From: an uncultured Clostridia bacterium
Lineage (GTDB): Bacteria > Bacillota_A > Clostridia > TANB77 > CAG-508
Length of the DNA: 64,000 nt
NCBI GenBank assembly: GCA_947624725.1
Contig: CANQLP010000001.1
Location: 124,001-188,000 of the forward strand
Reading direction: 5' to 3'
This document shows, piece by piece, positions 11,041 through 20,615 of the stretch; position 1 is the stretch's first letter, and every line of letters starts with the position of its first letter. Under the pieces are notes generated by a model. That model saw nothing but the letters and a program-made list of their open reading frames with translations. It was not told the origin of the DNA and ran no database searches. The position numbers and the translations under genes are program-made.

Positions 11041-11475
11041 TTAAAATGGTAAATCGTCATTAGGTGTTAATTCAAATTCCGAATTACCTTGAGAAACTTC
11101 TGTTCCGAAAGTATTTTCAAAATTTCCCATGCCTCCAGCACCTGCTTCATCGCCTCTTCTGCTATCTGCAAAATAAGTTTCTTCAGCAACAACTTCAGTA
11201 ACATAGTGTTTTTGACCTTTGTCATCATCCCATGTTCTAGTATTAATTCTTCCAATTACGCCTACTTGTTGTCCTTTTTTGAAATACTTACTACAAAATT
11301 CTCCTGTCTTTCCCCATGCAACAATATTTATAAAATCAGCTTGTCTTTCTTCTCCCTGTCTTACAAATCTTCTATTTACTGCTAGAGAAAAACTTGCAAC
11401 TAGCGTATTGCTTGTTTGAGTATATCTAACCTCTGGATCTCTTGTTAATCTTCCCATTAAAATTACTTTGTTCAT
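11041..11475 (-). CDS. ssb: Single-stranded DNA-binding protein
   Basis: 144-aa SSB: OB-fold MNKVILMGRLTRDPEVRYTQ through the GRINTRTWDDDKGQKHYVTE region, a flexible linker, and the acidic C-terminal tip NDDLPF that recruits partner proteins. ATG 11475 is chosen (MNKVILMG) since AAAGGA lies 11 bases upstream; an ATG-like start farther upstream (11496) overlaps that site. Between rpsF and rpsR, the standard Firmicute order. Two out-of-phase CGG triplets (TCG GAA, TTC GGA) are read normally. Confidence 0.97.
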   Translation of the reverse strand: MNKVILMGRLTRDPEVRYTQTSNTLVASFSLAVNRRFVRQGEERQADFINIVAWGKTGEFCSKYFKKGQQVGVIGRINTRTWDDDKGQKHYVTEVVAEETYFADSRRGDEAGAGGMGNFENTFGTEVSQGNSEFELTPNDDLPF

Positions 11476-11607
11476 ATAATACTTCATTCCTTTCACAAAA
11501 GCTTTTTATTCGCTTTATTATTACTTATACTTTTTGCCTCCAATTTTATTATATATCTAGGCTTTCAAGTATTGTAATACAAACAATACTGTGCTTTAGT
11601 TTTCTAA

Positions 11608-11895
11608 TTATTCTTCATCTTTTCTAACTACTATGAACTTGATAATTTCATCTGTTATTCTATAATTTCTTTCAAGTTCTGCAATTAGTTCAGGTTTTGC
11701 TTCAAAATCAAATACTACATAGTAACCTTCTTTGTTCTTACCTATTTCATAAGCAAGTTTTCTGTTTCCCATTTCGTTTACATTTGAAACTTTACCTTCT
11801 GTATTAATCAAATCTGTAAATTTTGTAATTAAGGCTTTTATACCTTCTTCTTCTACATTTTGACCAATAATGATTATACTTTCGTATTTATTCAT
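11608..11895 (-). CDS. rpsF: 30S ribosomal protein S6
   Basis: 95-aa S6 (YESIIIIGQNVEEEGIKALI at the start, then the KLAYEIGKNKEGYYVVFDFE core and RNYRITDEIIKFIVVRKDEE at the end). ATG 11895 follows AAGGAGG by 7 bases; an upstream in-frame GTG overlaps that RBS and is rejected. First gene of rpsF-ssb-rpsR. Confidence 0.97.
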   Translation of the reverse strand: MNKYESIIIIGQNVEEEGIKALITKFTDLINTEGKVSNVNEMGNRKLAYEIGKNKEGYYVVFDFEAKPELIAELERNYRITDEIIKFIVVRKDEE

Positions 11896-12028
11896 TATTT
11901 TCACCTCCTTCTGGATATTAAGCCCATCTCCATGATGAGCAAGGATAATAAATCTATTAACAAAATTTATTAACGCAAATAATTATAACATAAATAGTTT
12001 TATTTTTCAAGTCAAATTGCTTAATTTT

Positions 12029-12508
12029 CTAGTCTGCTTCTACAATTGAGTCAACACTACAATAGATTTCTCCATCATAGCTAACACCTTTTAAGTAATA
12101 AATTATATGAGTCTCTCCATTTATAACATATTTATTCACTGAATTTTCAACTTTATAATCTGCACCATAGTTCAAGCTTTCATTATCTATTGCTGCTAAA
12201 TCTATTACATAATAGATATCTCCATCCATACCACTAACCTCGCCTGTATATGCTTTTATCTCACTTTTACTTTTAGTAACAACTGAACCATCAACTTTAT
12301 ATACTGGCAAACTTCCATGCTCTACATAGTATGTGGCAACTCTATTGTTTAGTATTTCGATATCATTTTTTAATTTTGTCAAATTAGAAAGTTGTACTGA
12401 TGTGTAAGATTTAGTTGCAATTATACCTGTAACAATAACAAGTAATGCTATTGTTACTACAAGGGTTATTAATGTAATACCTTTTTCACTCTTATTATTT
12501 TTTATCAT
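12029..12508 (-). CDS. Type IV pilin-like / pseudopilin protein
   Basis: 159-aa protein with a class III signal: positively charged leader then KG-ITLITLVVTIALLVIV, matching prepilin peptidase cleavage after Gly followed by a long hydrophobic stretch (about residues 10-32). However, position 5 after the cleavage site is I rather than the usual E. The rest is a small globular domain of no recognised family (SGMDGDIYYVIDLAAIDNES). AGGAGG precedes ATG 12508. It stands between spoIVFB and rpsF. Processing by a prepilin peptidase is inferred; none is in the window. Confidence 0.7.
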   Translation of the reverse strand: MIKNNKSEKGITLITLVVTIALLVIVTGIIATKSYTSVQLSNLTKLKNDIEILNNRVATYYVEHGSLPVYKVDGSVVTKSKSEIKAYTGEVSGMDGDIYYVIDLAAIDNESLNYGADYKVENSVNKYVINGETHIIYYLKGVSYDGEIYCSVDSIVEAD

Positions 12509-12554
12509 ATGTTAATTCCTCCTATAGAAATTCAATTTTATTTTACTATTAATC

Positions 12555-13203
12555 TTAATTTATTGCAATATTATTTTCTAAAATTTTATATATATTTTTC
12601 TTTATTTTATATTTTTTATTTTCTTTTATAAGGACTATCCATATATATATAATTATGAATATGTACGAAAAATTTTTTACATATATACTTAAAAGCAATA
12701 TTGAAAAGGTTGTTACAATTGCAGCTATATTTGATATTACAAAAGTAATTGAATAGGCTTTTCTTCGTCCATGAAAGATTGATAAAAGATATTTTAGTAT
12801 CCTTCCTCCATCTAATGGATAAATAGGTAGCAAATTAAATAGAAGAATTATAAAATTAATGTAAATTAATATTGGGTTTTGCTTTAGCATTATAAATAAT
12901 ACGATAAATAGTAGGTTTACGAATGGTCCTGCAAAAGCGATAATTAGTTTCTTTAAGCTCAATAAACTATCTTTCATTATTTTTTTATTATAATTTACTG
13001 TATCTACCTTAAATAAGCATGCAAAGCCGAACTGGCATAATCTCAATTCTATCTAATTTAAGTCCTAATGCTATCCCACAAACTATATGTCCTATTTCAT
13101 GTAATAAGGCAAATATCATAAGCTCGATATATATTTGTATCTGTTTTGTAACAAAAAAAAATAAAATAAATATAAATATTTTAAAATCTAACTTAATATG
13201 CAT
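12555..13203 (-). CDS. spoIVFB: Sporulation intramembrane metalloprotease SpoIVFB (one CGGC recoding)
   Basis: Site-2 protease family (M50B), 215 aa, multi-pass. HEIGH (about residue 36) is the HExxH zinc motif and IYPLDGGRIL the second, NPDG-like motif. In B. subtilis SpoIVFB cleaves pro-sigma-K in the mother cell. The zero frame breaks after RIEIMPV; reading GTT-C-GGC at 13027-13029 as Val-Gly gives MPVGFACLF. Length 649 bp is 1 modulo 3. AAGGAG lies before ATG 13203, 21 bp after the spoIVFA stop. The pairing with spoIVFA supports the name over a generic M50 peptidase. Confidence 0.88.
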
Positions 13204-13224
13204 TTTTTCTCCTTGAAATAAATT

Positions 13225-14155
13225 TTACATTTGAAATGCTAGAATGCTTCTAGGGTCTATACATACATCATTTATTCTAATTTCGAAATGAAGATGTGCT
13301 CCTGTAACATTACCGAGTAGCTCCAACTTTTGCGATGTTTCTGCCTTTTTCAATTTTATCTCCAACATTTACAAGTAGCTCACTACAATGTGCATACACA
13401 GTTTTTACTTCATCATTTTGAAGCATTATATAATTCCCATAACTTGGAGAATTTCGTGCAATTATAACTTCTCCATCAGTTGCTGCATATATGGGCGTAC
13501 CTATATTTGCTCCAATATCTATTCCTTTGTGGTATGCTGTTACAACACTTGAAGTAACTTCTCTTGTCCCATATTCTGACGATACCTTTCCTTCATTTAT
13601 CGGTAAAACAAATGCATATTTATTTTTTATTCTATCTAATTCACTTTCTTCTGCTGAGCTTATTTCATTTTGAGTAAGGCTTTCATCATCGGCCACTTCT
13701 TCTGTTTGGCTCATATTTTCTTCCTGCGATATATTTTCTATATTTGTTTCCTGATTTTCAGAGCTTTCTATATTTTCTATGTTTTCTAATATATTTTGCT
13801 CTGCACCTTTTTCTTCATTTTGCTCACTATTTTCACTATATAAGAAATTATTTATAGATTCTATACCTCTGTTATAAATACTTGCAAAATCTATATCGTA
13901 AGATAGTAAGCTCTTAACTCTGTTTAATACATTTTCTGAAAAGCTATAGTTTGTTGTATTTATAAGATAGAAAATTATATATATTAGAATGCAAATAACA
14001 ATTTGAAGAATTAATTTTTTAAATAATCTAAAGTTTTTTGGAGCTTCTGAAACATTTACAGTTGCCCTTCTTGTTCTTTGCCTTAAATTTTGCCTTCTTA
14101 AATAAATTTCTTCTGCTCTTCTAATTCGTTCATCTTGACTAAAAACCCTTTCCAT
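13225..14155 (-). CDS. spoIVFA: SpoIVFA-like M23 (LytM) domain protein (one CGGT recoding)
   Basis: 309-aa protein: basic cytoplasmic region, one membrane helix (about residues 47-67), a long acidic Glu/Asn-rich linker, then a LytM/M23 domain with YHKGIDIG and HLHFE, which keep the zinc ligands. B. subtilis SpoIVFA has this layout and holds SpoIVFB inactive until SpoIVB cleaves it. The zero frame stops at GAT; reading ACT-C-GGT at 13313-13315 as Thr-Gly gives KVGATGNVTGAHLHFEIR and runs to TAA 13225. Without recoding the HxH half of the active site would be lost. Length 931 bp is 1 modulo 3. Operon with spoIVFB; spoIVB is also in this window. Confidence 0.85.
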
Positions 14156-14336
14156 TTGTACACACCTCTTAATAGATGTATATGTACATTAGTATAATTT
14201 TAGAAGGTAAAATGTGGATAGGCTAAAATAAACAAGAACAAGTTGCAAAAAGTTTAGTTTTGAATAAGATAATGTATAAACTCTCAAAATTTAGAGGATA
14301 ATAATTTTAAATATTAATTTGAGGAGGTCTTTTTTT

Positions 14337-15188
14337 GTGAAATCATTATGCATAAAGAACAATAACCCTGAGCTTCTTAACTTCATAAAATGCAATATAT
14401 CAAAAATTGACCTAAGTTCTATAATTATAAGGCTTAAAACATTTAAACTTTATACAAATATAATTATTCATTATAATGGAGAAGATTCCAAAAGCTTTTA
14501 TGATAAAATTTCTTCTATATTAACAGATACTATTATTCGTTTTTACCAAAAGAAGCTTATCAGAAGAATTATAAACTATAATTACTTTTATTTTCATTCA
14601 TCTGAGAAGAAGGAAATAATTAAAATTGCAGAGGAATTTATAAATTCTGATACTATAACAAAAGAAGATAACTATTTTGCTATATACTATGAAGTATTAA
14701 AATATATCGAAATTAATAAATCGCTTGTTTTAGAAGGATTTATTAATTTTAGATTAAGTAACTATATCAAAAATTTAGACTATATCGTAGATATTGCAGT
14801 AAATAAATATATTACTGATAAAGAATATTTAGAATTTGTCAATTTGCTAAAGCTTTATGTGAAATTAACTCCTTCGAAGGAATCGTTAATACATCTTATT
14901 TATAATAAAAAAAAGCAAAGTATTTTACTTGATAATCAAAAAAATATCATTCCAATTGATACTGATGAGAATTTTAATCAGAAATACTTATCTGATATAA
15001 CCTTCTCATCAAATGATTATGCTTTAAATACTCTACTTAATCTAACTCCAAAAAAACTTATAATTCACTTGACTAATCATACAAAAGAAGATGAATTTAT
15101 AAATACATTAAAGCTTATATTTGAAGGGAAATATGAAATATGCATGGGTTGTGAAATTTGTCAGCTCACAAGTGTATATAACTTCTAG
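14337..15188 (+). CDS. ytxC: Sporulation protein YtxC family
   Basis: 283-aa protein resembling YtxC: an alpha-helical N-terminal body ([40 protein letters not shown]) and the C-terminal [20 protein letters not shown] with a CxxC pair. Its biochemical role is unknown; the family is restricted to spore formers. GTG 14337 follows GAGGAGG (14321-14327) at good spacing, better than an ATG at 14319 that precedes the RBS. Divergent from spoIVFA; its stop overlaps that of the convergent queA. No CGG codon. Confidence 0.8.
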   Translation: MKSLCIKNNNPELLNFIKCNISKIDLSSIIIRLKTFKLYTNIIIHYNGEDSKSFYDKISSILTDTIIRFYQKKLIRRIINYNYFYFHSSEKKEIIKIAEEFINSDTITKEDNYFAIYYEVLKYIEINKSLVLEGFINFRLSNYIKNLDYIVDIAVNKYITDKEYLEFVNLLKLYVKLTPSKESLIHLIYNKKKQSILLDNQKNIIPIDTDENFNQKYLSDITFSSNDYALNTLLNLTPKKLIIHLTNHTKEDEFINTLKLIFEGKYEICMGCEICQLTSVYNF

Positions 15189-16207
15189 ATAATAATCATA
15201 GCATCTCCAAAACTGAAAAATCTATATTTTTCTTTTACTGCTTCTTTGTATGCACGAAGGATAAATTCTCTTCCTCCTAGTGCTGAAACAAGCATTAAAA
15301 GTGTAGATTTTGGTAAATGGAAATTTGTAATTAGTCCATCTATACATTTGAATTTATATGGTGGATATATATATATTCCTGTATCTGCCTCTACTGAGTG
15401 AACATGTCCACTTTCATCTGCAATTGTCTCTAATACTCTACATGATGTAGTTCCAACTGCAATTACCCTATGTCCATTGTCTTTTGCCTTGTTTATTTTT
15501 TCTACATCTTCTTCTTTTACATAAAAATGCTCCTTATGCATTTCATGGTCTTCTACATTTTCTTCTTTTACAGGTCTAAAGGTTCCAATCCCTACATGAA
15601 GTGTAACTCTTGCAATAACTATTCCCTTTTCTTGTATCTTTTGCAATAGTTCATCTGTAAAATGAAGTCCTGCAGTTGGTGCTGCAGCAGAGCCTTCATG
15701 CTTTGCATATATTGTTTGATATCTATTTCTTTCCTTTAATTCCTCGTGTATGTATGGTGGAAGCGGCATAAGTCCTATTTTATCTAGTATTTCATTAAAA
15801 ATACCATCATATGTAAATTTTACCTTTCGAGTTCCACCTTCCATTATGTCTAAAACTTCAGCCTTTAAAATACCATCTCCAAATATTACAACTGTTCCTT
15901 GTTTTAATTTATTGCCAGGTCTTACAATGCTCTCCCAAATATCTCCTTCTAGCCTTTTTAGAAGTAGAAATTCTACATTTGCTCCTGTTTGCTTTTTACC
16001 ATATAGTCTTGCTGGAATTACCTTTGTATCATTTATAACTAAGCAATCTCCCTCGTTTAGGTAATCTATAACATCTGTAAAAATTTTATGCTCTATAGTA
16101 TTTTTCTTTCTATCTAATACCATGAGCCTAGATGTATCTCTTTTTGTAAGTGGCACTTGTGCAATTAATTCTTCTGGTAATTCGTAATCAAAATCTGTAA
16201 CTTTCAT
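15185..16207 (-). CDS. queA: tRNA preQ1(34) S-adenosylmethionine ribosyltransferase-isomerase
   Basis: QueA makes epoxyqueuosine in tRNA anticodons from preQ1-tRNA and SAM. 340 aa, full length: [20 protein letters not shown] at the start, [19 protein letters not shown] and [20 protein letters not shown] are family signatures. ATG 16207 follows GGAGG that lies in the tail of the upstream adenylyltransferase gene, so the two are coupled. The stop overlaps the convergent ytxC stop by 4 bp. No recoding site. Confidence 0.96.
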   Translation of the reverse strand: MKVTDFDYELPEELIAQVPLTKRDTSRLMVLDRKKNTIEHKIFTDVIDYLNEGDCLVINDTKVIPARLYGKKQTGANVEFLLLKRLEGDIWESIVRPGNKLKQGTVVIFGDGILKAEVLDIMEGGTRKVKFTYDGIFNEILDKIGLMPLPPYIHEELKERNRYQTIYAKHEGSAAAPTAGLHFTDELLQKIQEKGIVIARVTLHVGIGTFRPVKEENVEDHEMHKEHFYVKEEDVEKINKAKDNGHRVIAVGTTSCRVLETIADESGHVHSVEADTGIYIYPPYKFKCIDGLITNFHLPKSTLLMLVSALGGREFILRAYKEAVKEKYRFFSFGDAMIII

Positions 16208-16215
16208 TTTGCTTT

Positions 16216-16821
16216 TTATTCCTCCATAATCTTGTCCTGTTCTGGGTTTGTATATACATCATTTAAAATCTTTTGTATTATATCAAATCTTTTAAAAACT
16301 GCATTTGGAACACTTTTTTTAATATATTCTCTATCATCATTTAAAAATGCATTTCTTATTTTTGTTGATGATATTGCTTCAAACATTTTATCTCTATTAA
16401 ATAACCTAAAATTTATCCTTCTTTTTATAGCTGTATCTTGAAACCAATTGTCTATTATCTCTTTCTCATCTGAAAAATATAGAGTAAAGCTCTTTTGCTC
16501 TATATTTGAAACTACATTATAATAAAAATATCTTCCCCATTCTAAATTAGAATCTATATCTGTTTCCATAGACCAGTCTGGAAGTTCCCCTATTTCTATT
16601 TTTTCTTCATAATTTTTTCCGTATTTATCTTCTAATGCTTCTTCTAATATTTCTCTTCTTAAATTAATTCCAATAGGATTTCTAATTGTTTTTTCTTTAT
16701 TACTACTTCCAATAACTATTAATACTTTATCATTTTCAGACATTGCAATATCTATTAAGCCTAGATGACCAATATGCAATGGTTGCATTCTTGATAAAAC
16801 TATTCCAACTTTTTCAGCCAT
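16216..16821 (-). CDS. Nicotinamide-nucleotide adenylyltransferase-like (NadM/NadR type)
   Basis: 201-aa cytidylyltransferase-fold protein with [15 protein letters not shown] (HxGH nucleotide-binding motif) and ISSTKIR near the C-terminus, as in NadM- and NadR-type NMN adenylyltransferases that form NAD from NMN and ATP. The C-terminal [16 protein letters not shown] supports the archaeal-type NadM branch. A classical nadD is also in this window (22605), so this may serve NMN salvage. Upstream of and coupled to queA. Confidence 0.8.
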   Translation of the reverse strand: MAEKVGIVLSRMQPLHIGHLGLIDIAMSENDKVLIVIGSSNKEKTIRNPIGINLRREILEEALEDKYGKNYEEKIEIGELPDWSMETDIDSNLEWGRYFYYNVVSNIEQKSFTLYFSDEKEIIDNWFQDTAIKRRINFRLFNRDKMFEAISSTKIRNAFLNDDREYIKKSVPNAVFKRFDIIQKILNDVYTNPEQDKIMEE

Positions 16822-16847
16822 ACAATCACATCCTTTTATATCCTATA

Positions 16848-17589
16848 TTACATCAAGCTTCCAATTCTTGTTATATCATGCCACATAACAATCATTGAAA
16901 GTGCCATAATAAAAGCAAATCCAAGCATTTGAATTTTGAGTGAATTTTCCTCTTTTAATGGACTTCTTTTAATTTTCTCTATTATATAAATTAAAAGTTT
17001 TCCACCGTCAAGTGGTGGAATTGGTAAAAGATTTGTTATTCCAAGTGATAGTGAAATTATAGATAATAAATAAACAAAATCTGCTAGGCCTGAGGTTTTA
17101 CTAACTATTGCAGTAATTCCAACAGGTCCTGCTAAATCATCTATACTTGCTCCTCCAGTTAGCATTATTCTTATACTATCTAAAAAAGCACCTATAAATC
17201 TTATTGTGCTTTCCCATGCAATTTGTATGTTATGCATAACAGCAATTAGTGCAAAATATACTGCAAGTGCAAATACTATATTTACAATAGGTCCTGCAAG
17301 AACGATTGCAGCCTTCTTCCAAAAGCTTGCATTAGTTAAAGAGCCTTCTTTTGTGGAAGCTTCATCTTCTCCTTCTAAGCTTACATAGCCTCCGAAGGGG
17401 AATTAAGCGAAGTGAATACTGTGTTCCTTTTATTTCTTTTTGTAAAAGTTTTCTGCCAAATCCAACAGAAAATTCATTTACTTTGACTTTGCATAATTTA
17501 GCTACAATAAAATGTCCACCTTCATGTATAATTACTAAAACTCCAAGCAATATAATTGTCTTAATAATTCCTATTAAAGTAGTTACCAT
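16848..17589 (-). CDS. rseP: RseP/RasP site-2 metalloprotease without PDZ domain (one CGGA recoding)
   Basis: M50 intramembrane protease, 246 aa. HEGGH (about residue 22) is the zinc motif, PPLDGGKLL the second motif, with flanking membrane helices. The zero frame breaks after LRLIPL; reading CTT-C-GGA at 17392-17394 as Leu-Gly gives LIPLGGYVSLEGEDE, the conserved family loop. The usual periplasmic PDZ domain (about 90-150 aa in relatives) is missing: GPIVNIVFALAVYFALIAVM passes straight to SIRIMLTGGASIDDLAGPVG. Length 742 bp is 1 modulo 3. Directly follows cdsA; dxr, often between them, is absent. Confidence 0.87.
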
Positions 17590-17625
17590 ATTTTAAGTTT
17601 AATCTCTTCCTTTCATAAATTTGCT

Positions 17626-18466
17626 TTAAATATTCATAAGTAATACATAGGCAATTGGTGCGATAAACAATATGCTGTCTATTCTATCTAACATTCCTCC
17701 GATGTCCTGGAATTAAATTACTATAATCTTTTATATTATTATATCTTTTTATACTAGATGCTGCAAAATCTCCTACTTGACCTACAATGCTAAGTAAAAG
17801 TGAAATAAGAATAATATATATATATGATATATTTGTAAAGAAATATGTATTGCAAATTACTGTGTATACTAGAGAAATTATTACTCCTCCAATTGCTCCA
17901 GCGATACAACCTTCTATTGATTTATTTGGACTTATTTTACTAAATTTATGTTTCTTTGTATTAAATATTTTTCCTGCAAGATAGGCAAAAATATCAGTTG
18001 CCCAGCCACATATAATTGGATACCAAATTAAAAATACTCCTCTTTCTGAAGATCTTAATATTGGTAAGAATAACATAAGCACAGGAATGTATAAAATTCC
18101 AAATACTGTAATTGCACCATCTACAACAGAAGTTTTCATTCCAGAATTAAGTACATGAAAAAATACGATAAATACTGAAAAAATTACTAAGCAAAACATC
18201 ATATTTAACATATCTTCCCCTACTTCTGAAAGTGACGATTGCAAATGGAATAGTCTTAAGAAAGCTATACTTATTGCAATTAAATATCCAATCCATCTAA
18301 TTGGTTTTGCATTTTTACTTTTTGCAAAGGCATCAAAGTATTCTTTGATACTTATTAATGCAACAATCCCAAAAAATGCATCTATAACCATATTATTACC
18401 AAATATTATAATTACTACTACTAAAGGCAATCCTAAAACTGTTGTTAGAATTCTTTTAATATCCAT
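17626..18466 (-). CDS. cdsA: Phosphatidate cytidylyltransferase (one CGGA recoding)
   Basis: CdsA makes CDP-diacylglycerol from phosphatidate and CTP. Multi-pass membrane protein, 279 aa. The C-terminal signature is broken in the zero frame after NLIPGH; reading CAT-C-GGA at 17699-17701 as His-Gly gives LIPGHGGMLDRIDSILF, the CdsA active-site motif with its catalytic aspartates, then a last helix to TAA 17626. Length 841 bp is 1 modulo 3. ATG 18466 is chosen because GGAGG of the uppS tail lies just before it; a start farther upstream (18505) would overlap uppS by 35 bp. Confidence 0.94.
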
Positions 18467-18470
18467 AGGA

Positions 18471-19172
18471 CTATTTTCCTCCAAATTTTCTATTTCTTTT
18501 TTCATATGTAGCTATTGCTTCATCTAAATCTTTTTCAGTAAATTCTGGCCAATATTTGTCTACAAAAAGAAATTCTGTATAAACTATTTGCCAAGGTAAG
18601 AATCCACTTATTCTAAGTTCTCCACTTGTTCTGATTAAAAGGTCTGGATCTGGTATTCCTTTTGTATATAGATAATCAGAAACTAAATTTTCATTTATGT
18701 CCTCTAATTTTATATTATTTTCTTTTACATCTTTTGCAATCTTTTGAACTGCTTTTGTAATTTCATCTCTACCACCATAATTAATTGCAATGCAAAGTGT
18801 AAGTCCTGTATTATTTTTTGTCTTTTCCATTGCAAGTTCTATGTTTCTTCTAACTCCTGATGGAAGTTTTTCTATATCTCCTATTATCTTTATTCTTATA
18901 TTTTCAGTATCAGTTGCAGTAACAACGCTATGAAGATATGTCCTAAAAAGAAGCATTAGTCCCCTTACTTCTTCTTCAGTTCTTTTCCAATTCTCTGTTG
19001 AAAAAGCATATACAGTAAGATATTCTAGTCCGATTTTATTTGCATATTTAGCTATTTTTTTTAGGGTTTCTGCTCCTTCTTTATGTCCAAGCTTCGTAGT
19101 TAGTCCATTAAGCCTTGCCCATCTTCTATTTCCATCCATTATTATGGCTATATGCTTTGGTCCATCATTCAT
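18471..19172 (-). CDS. uppS: Undecaprenyl diphosphate synthase
   Basis: Cis-prenyltransferase making the C55 lipid carrier for peptidoglycan. 233 aa with HIAIIMDGNRRWA (catalytic Asp), FSTENWKR, and the C-terminal DLLIRTSGELRISGFLPWQ and WPEF motifs. AAAGGA precedes ATG 19172. Stop is 4 bp before the cdsA start; the run pyrH-frr-uppS-cdsA-rseP is the common Firmicute order. No recoding site (an ATC GGA is read normally). Confidence 0.97.
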   Translation of the reverse strand: MNDGPKHIAIIMDGNRRWARLNGLTTKLGHKEGAETLKKIAKYANKIGLEYLTVYAFSTENWKRTEEEVRGLMLLFRTYLHSVVTATDTENIRIKIIGDIEKLPSGVRRNIELAMEKTKNNTGLTLCIAINYGGRDEITKAVQKIAKDVKENNIKLEDINENLVSDYLYTKGIPDPDLLIRTSGELRISGFLPWQIVYTEFLFVDKYWPEFTEKDLDEAIATYEKRNRKFGGK

Positions 19173-19214
19173 TAATATTCATTCCTTTCAACAACTACTG
19201 TTATATTATATCTC

Positions 19215-19763
19215 TTAAACACTCATAACTTCTTTTTCTTTAGCTGCAAGTAATTCATCTATTTTTTCGATTTTTTTATCAGTTAGTTTTTGAATTTGAT
19301 TTTCTGCATTTCTTAAATCGTCTTCTGTGATGTTACCATCTTTTTCTTGTTTTTTAGCGTCATCTAAGCCCTCTCTTCTTAAAGAGCGAATAGAAACTTT
19401 TGCTTCTTCTGCAATTTTCTTTATGTCTTTTACAATTTCTTTTCTTCTCTCTTCATTTAATTCAGGGAAAGCAAGTCTTAGAACCTTTCCATCATTATTT
19501 GGTGTAATTCCAATATCTGATGCAAGTATTGCCTTTTCTACCTCTTTTAAAATGCTCATATCCCAAGGTTGAATTACGATAAGTCTTGCCTCTGGAACAG
19601 AAATTCCTGCAACTTGGCTAATTGGTGTTTCTACACCGTAATAATTAACCTTAACCTTGTTTAAAATTGCTGGATTTGCTCTTCCTGCTCTAATTTCTGC
19701 AAAATTTTCTGATAAAACACTTATTGTTTTATCCATTTTTCCTTCAATGTTACTAAAATCCAT
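19215..19763 (-). CDS. frr: Ribosome recycling factor
   Basis: 182-aa RRF that splits post-termination ribosomes with EF-G. Typical sequence: EIRAGRANPAILNKVKVNYY, VPEARLIVIQPWD, ITPNNDGKVLRLAFPELNEE. ATG 19763 (MDFSNIEG) is preferred because GGAGG lies 5 bases upstream; an ATG at 19775 overlaps that site. Between pyrH and uppS. Confidence 0.97.
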   Translation of the reverse strand: MDFSNIEGKMDKTISVLSENFAEIRAGRANPAILNKVKVNYYGVETPISQVAGISVPEARLIVIQPWDMSILKEVEKAILASDIGITPNNDGKVLRLAFPELNEERRKEIVKDIKKIAEEAKVSIRSLRREGLDDAKKQEKDGNITEDDLRNAENQIQKLTDKKIEKIDELLAAKEKEVMSV

Positions 19764-19800
19764 AAAAACCTCCATTTGAACTTATATGTTCTTTTATATT

Positions 19801-20508
19801 TTATTCTACTATTGTACCAATATTTTCACCTTTTACAACTTTTACTATATTTTCAGGCTCTGCTATTGCAAATACACGAAGTGGTATATTATTATCCATA
19901 CACAATGATGTAGCTGTTGAATCCATTACCTTCAAGTCTTTATTTAAAATATCCAAATATGAAATTTTATCAAATTTTACTGCAGTAGGGTCCAATTTTG
20001 GATCTGCTGAATATACTCCATCAATTGTTTTCGCAAGTAAAATAACTTCTGCATCAATTTCTGCAGCTCTAAGTGCTGCTGCTGTATCTGTTGTAAAATA
20101 TGGGTTACCAGTACCACATGAAAATATTACAACTCTACCATTTTCTAGATGCTTAATTGCTTTTCTTTTTATATATGGTTCTGCTATTTGTCTCATCTCA
20201 ATTGCAGTTTGAAGTCTTGTCTTTATTCCTCTTGCTTCCAATGTATCTTGAAGTGCAAGTCCATTCATTGTTGTTGCAAGCATTCCCATATAGTCTGATG
20301 TTGTTCTTTCCATTTGGTGTCCATACTTGCCTCTCCAGAAATTTCCTCCTCCTACAACTATTCCAACTTGTACTCCCATTTCTACTACTTTTTTTATTTC
20401 ATCACAAATTTTTCCTATTACATCTGCATAAACTCCCGTTTTGTTGTCTCCTGCTAATGCCTCTCCACTAAGTTTTAATAAAACTCGTTTGTATTTTACA
20501 TCTTCCAT
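19801..20508 (-). CDS. pyrH: UMP kinase
   Basis: Hexameric bacterial UMP kinase (UMP + ATP to UDP), 235 aa: [69 protein letters not shown] and [16 protein letters not shown] are signatures. ATG 20508 is preferred, with AAAGGA about 10 bases upstream; an in-frame ATG at 20538 lies before the RBS. First gene of the pyrH-frr-uppS-cdsA-rseP run. An ACG GGA is read normally. Confidence 0.97.
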   Translation of the reverse strand: MEDVKYKRVLLKLSGEALAGDNKTGVYADVIGKICDEIKKVVEMGVQVGIVVGGGNFWRGKYGHQMERTTSDYMGMLATTMNGLALQDTLEARGIKTRLQTAIEMRQIAEPYIKRKAIKHLENGRVVIFSCGTGNPYFTTDTAAALRAAEIDAEVILLAKTIDGVYSADPKLDPTAVKFDKISYLDILNKDLKVMDSTATSLCMDNNIPLRVFAIAEPENIVKVVKGENIGTIVE

Positions 20509-20615
20509 TTTATAACAATCCTTTCTATATTTTTTCAAACTGCATATATTGTATCATAAAATATATAAAATTTGTTAATTTTTTTGTAAATTTTTTAATT
20601 TATATATATTCTGTT

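Noticed and set aside
16981..17010. GAC GGT in the rseP PPLDGG motif as a recoding site
   Set aside because: The frame is continuous; CGG straddles two codons.
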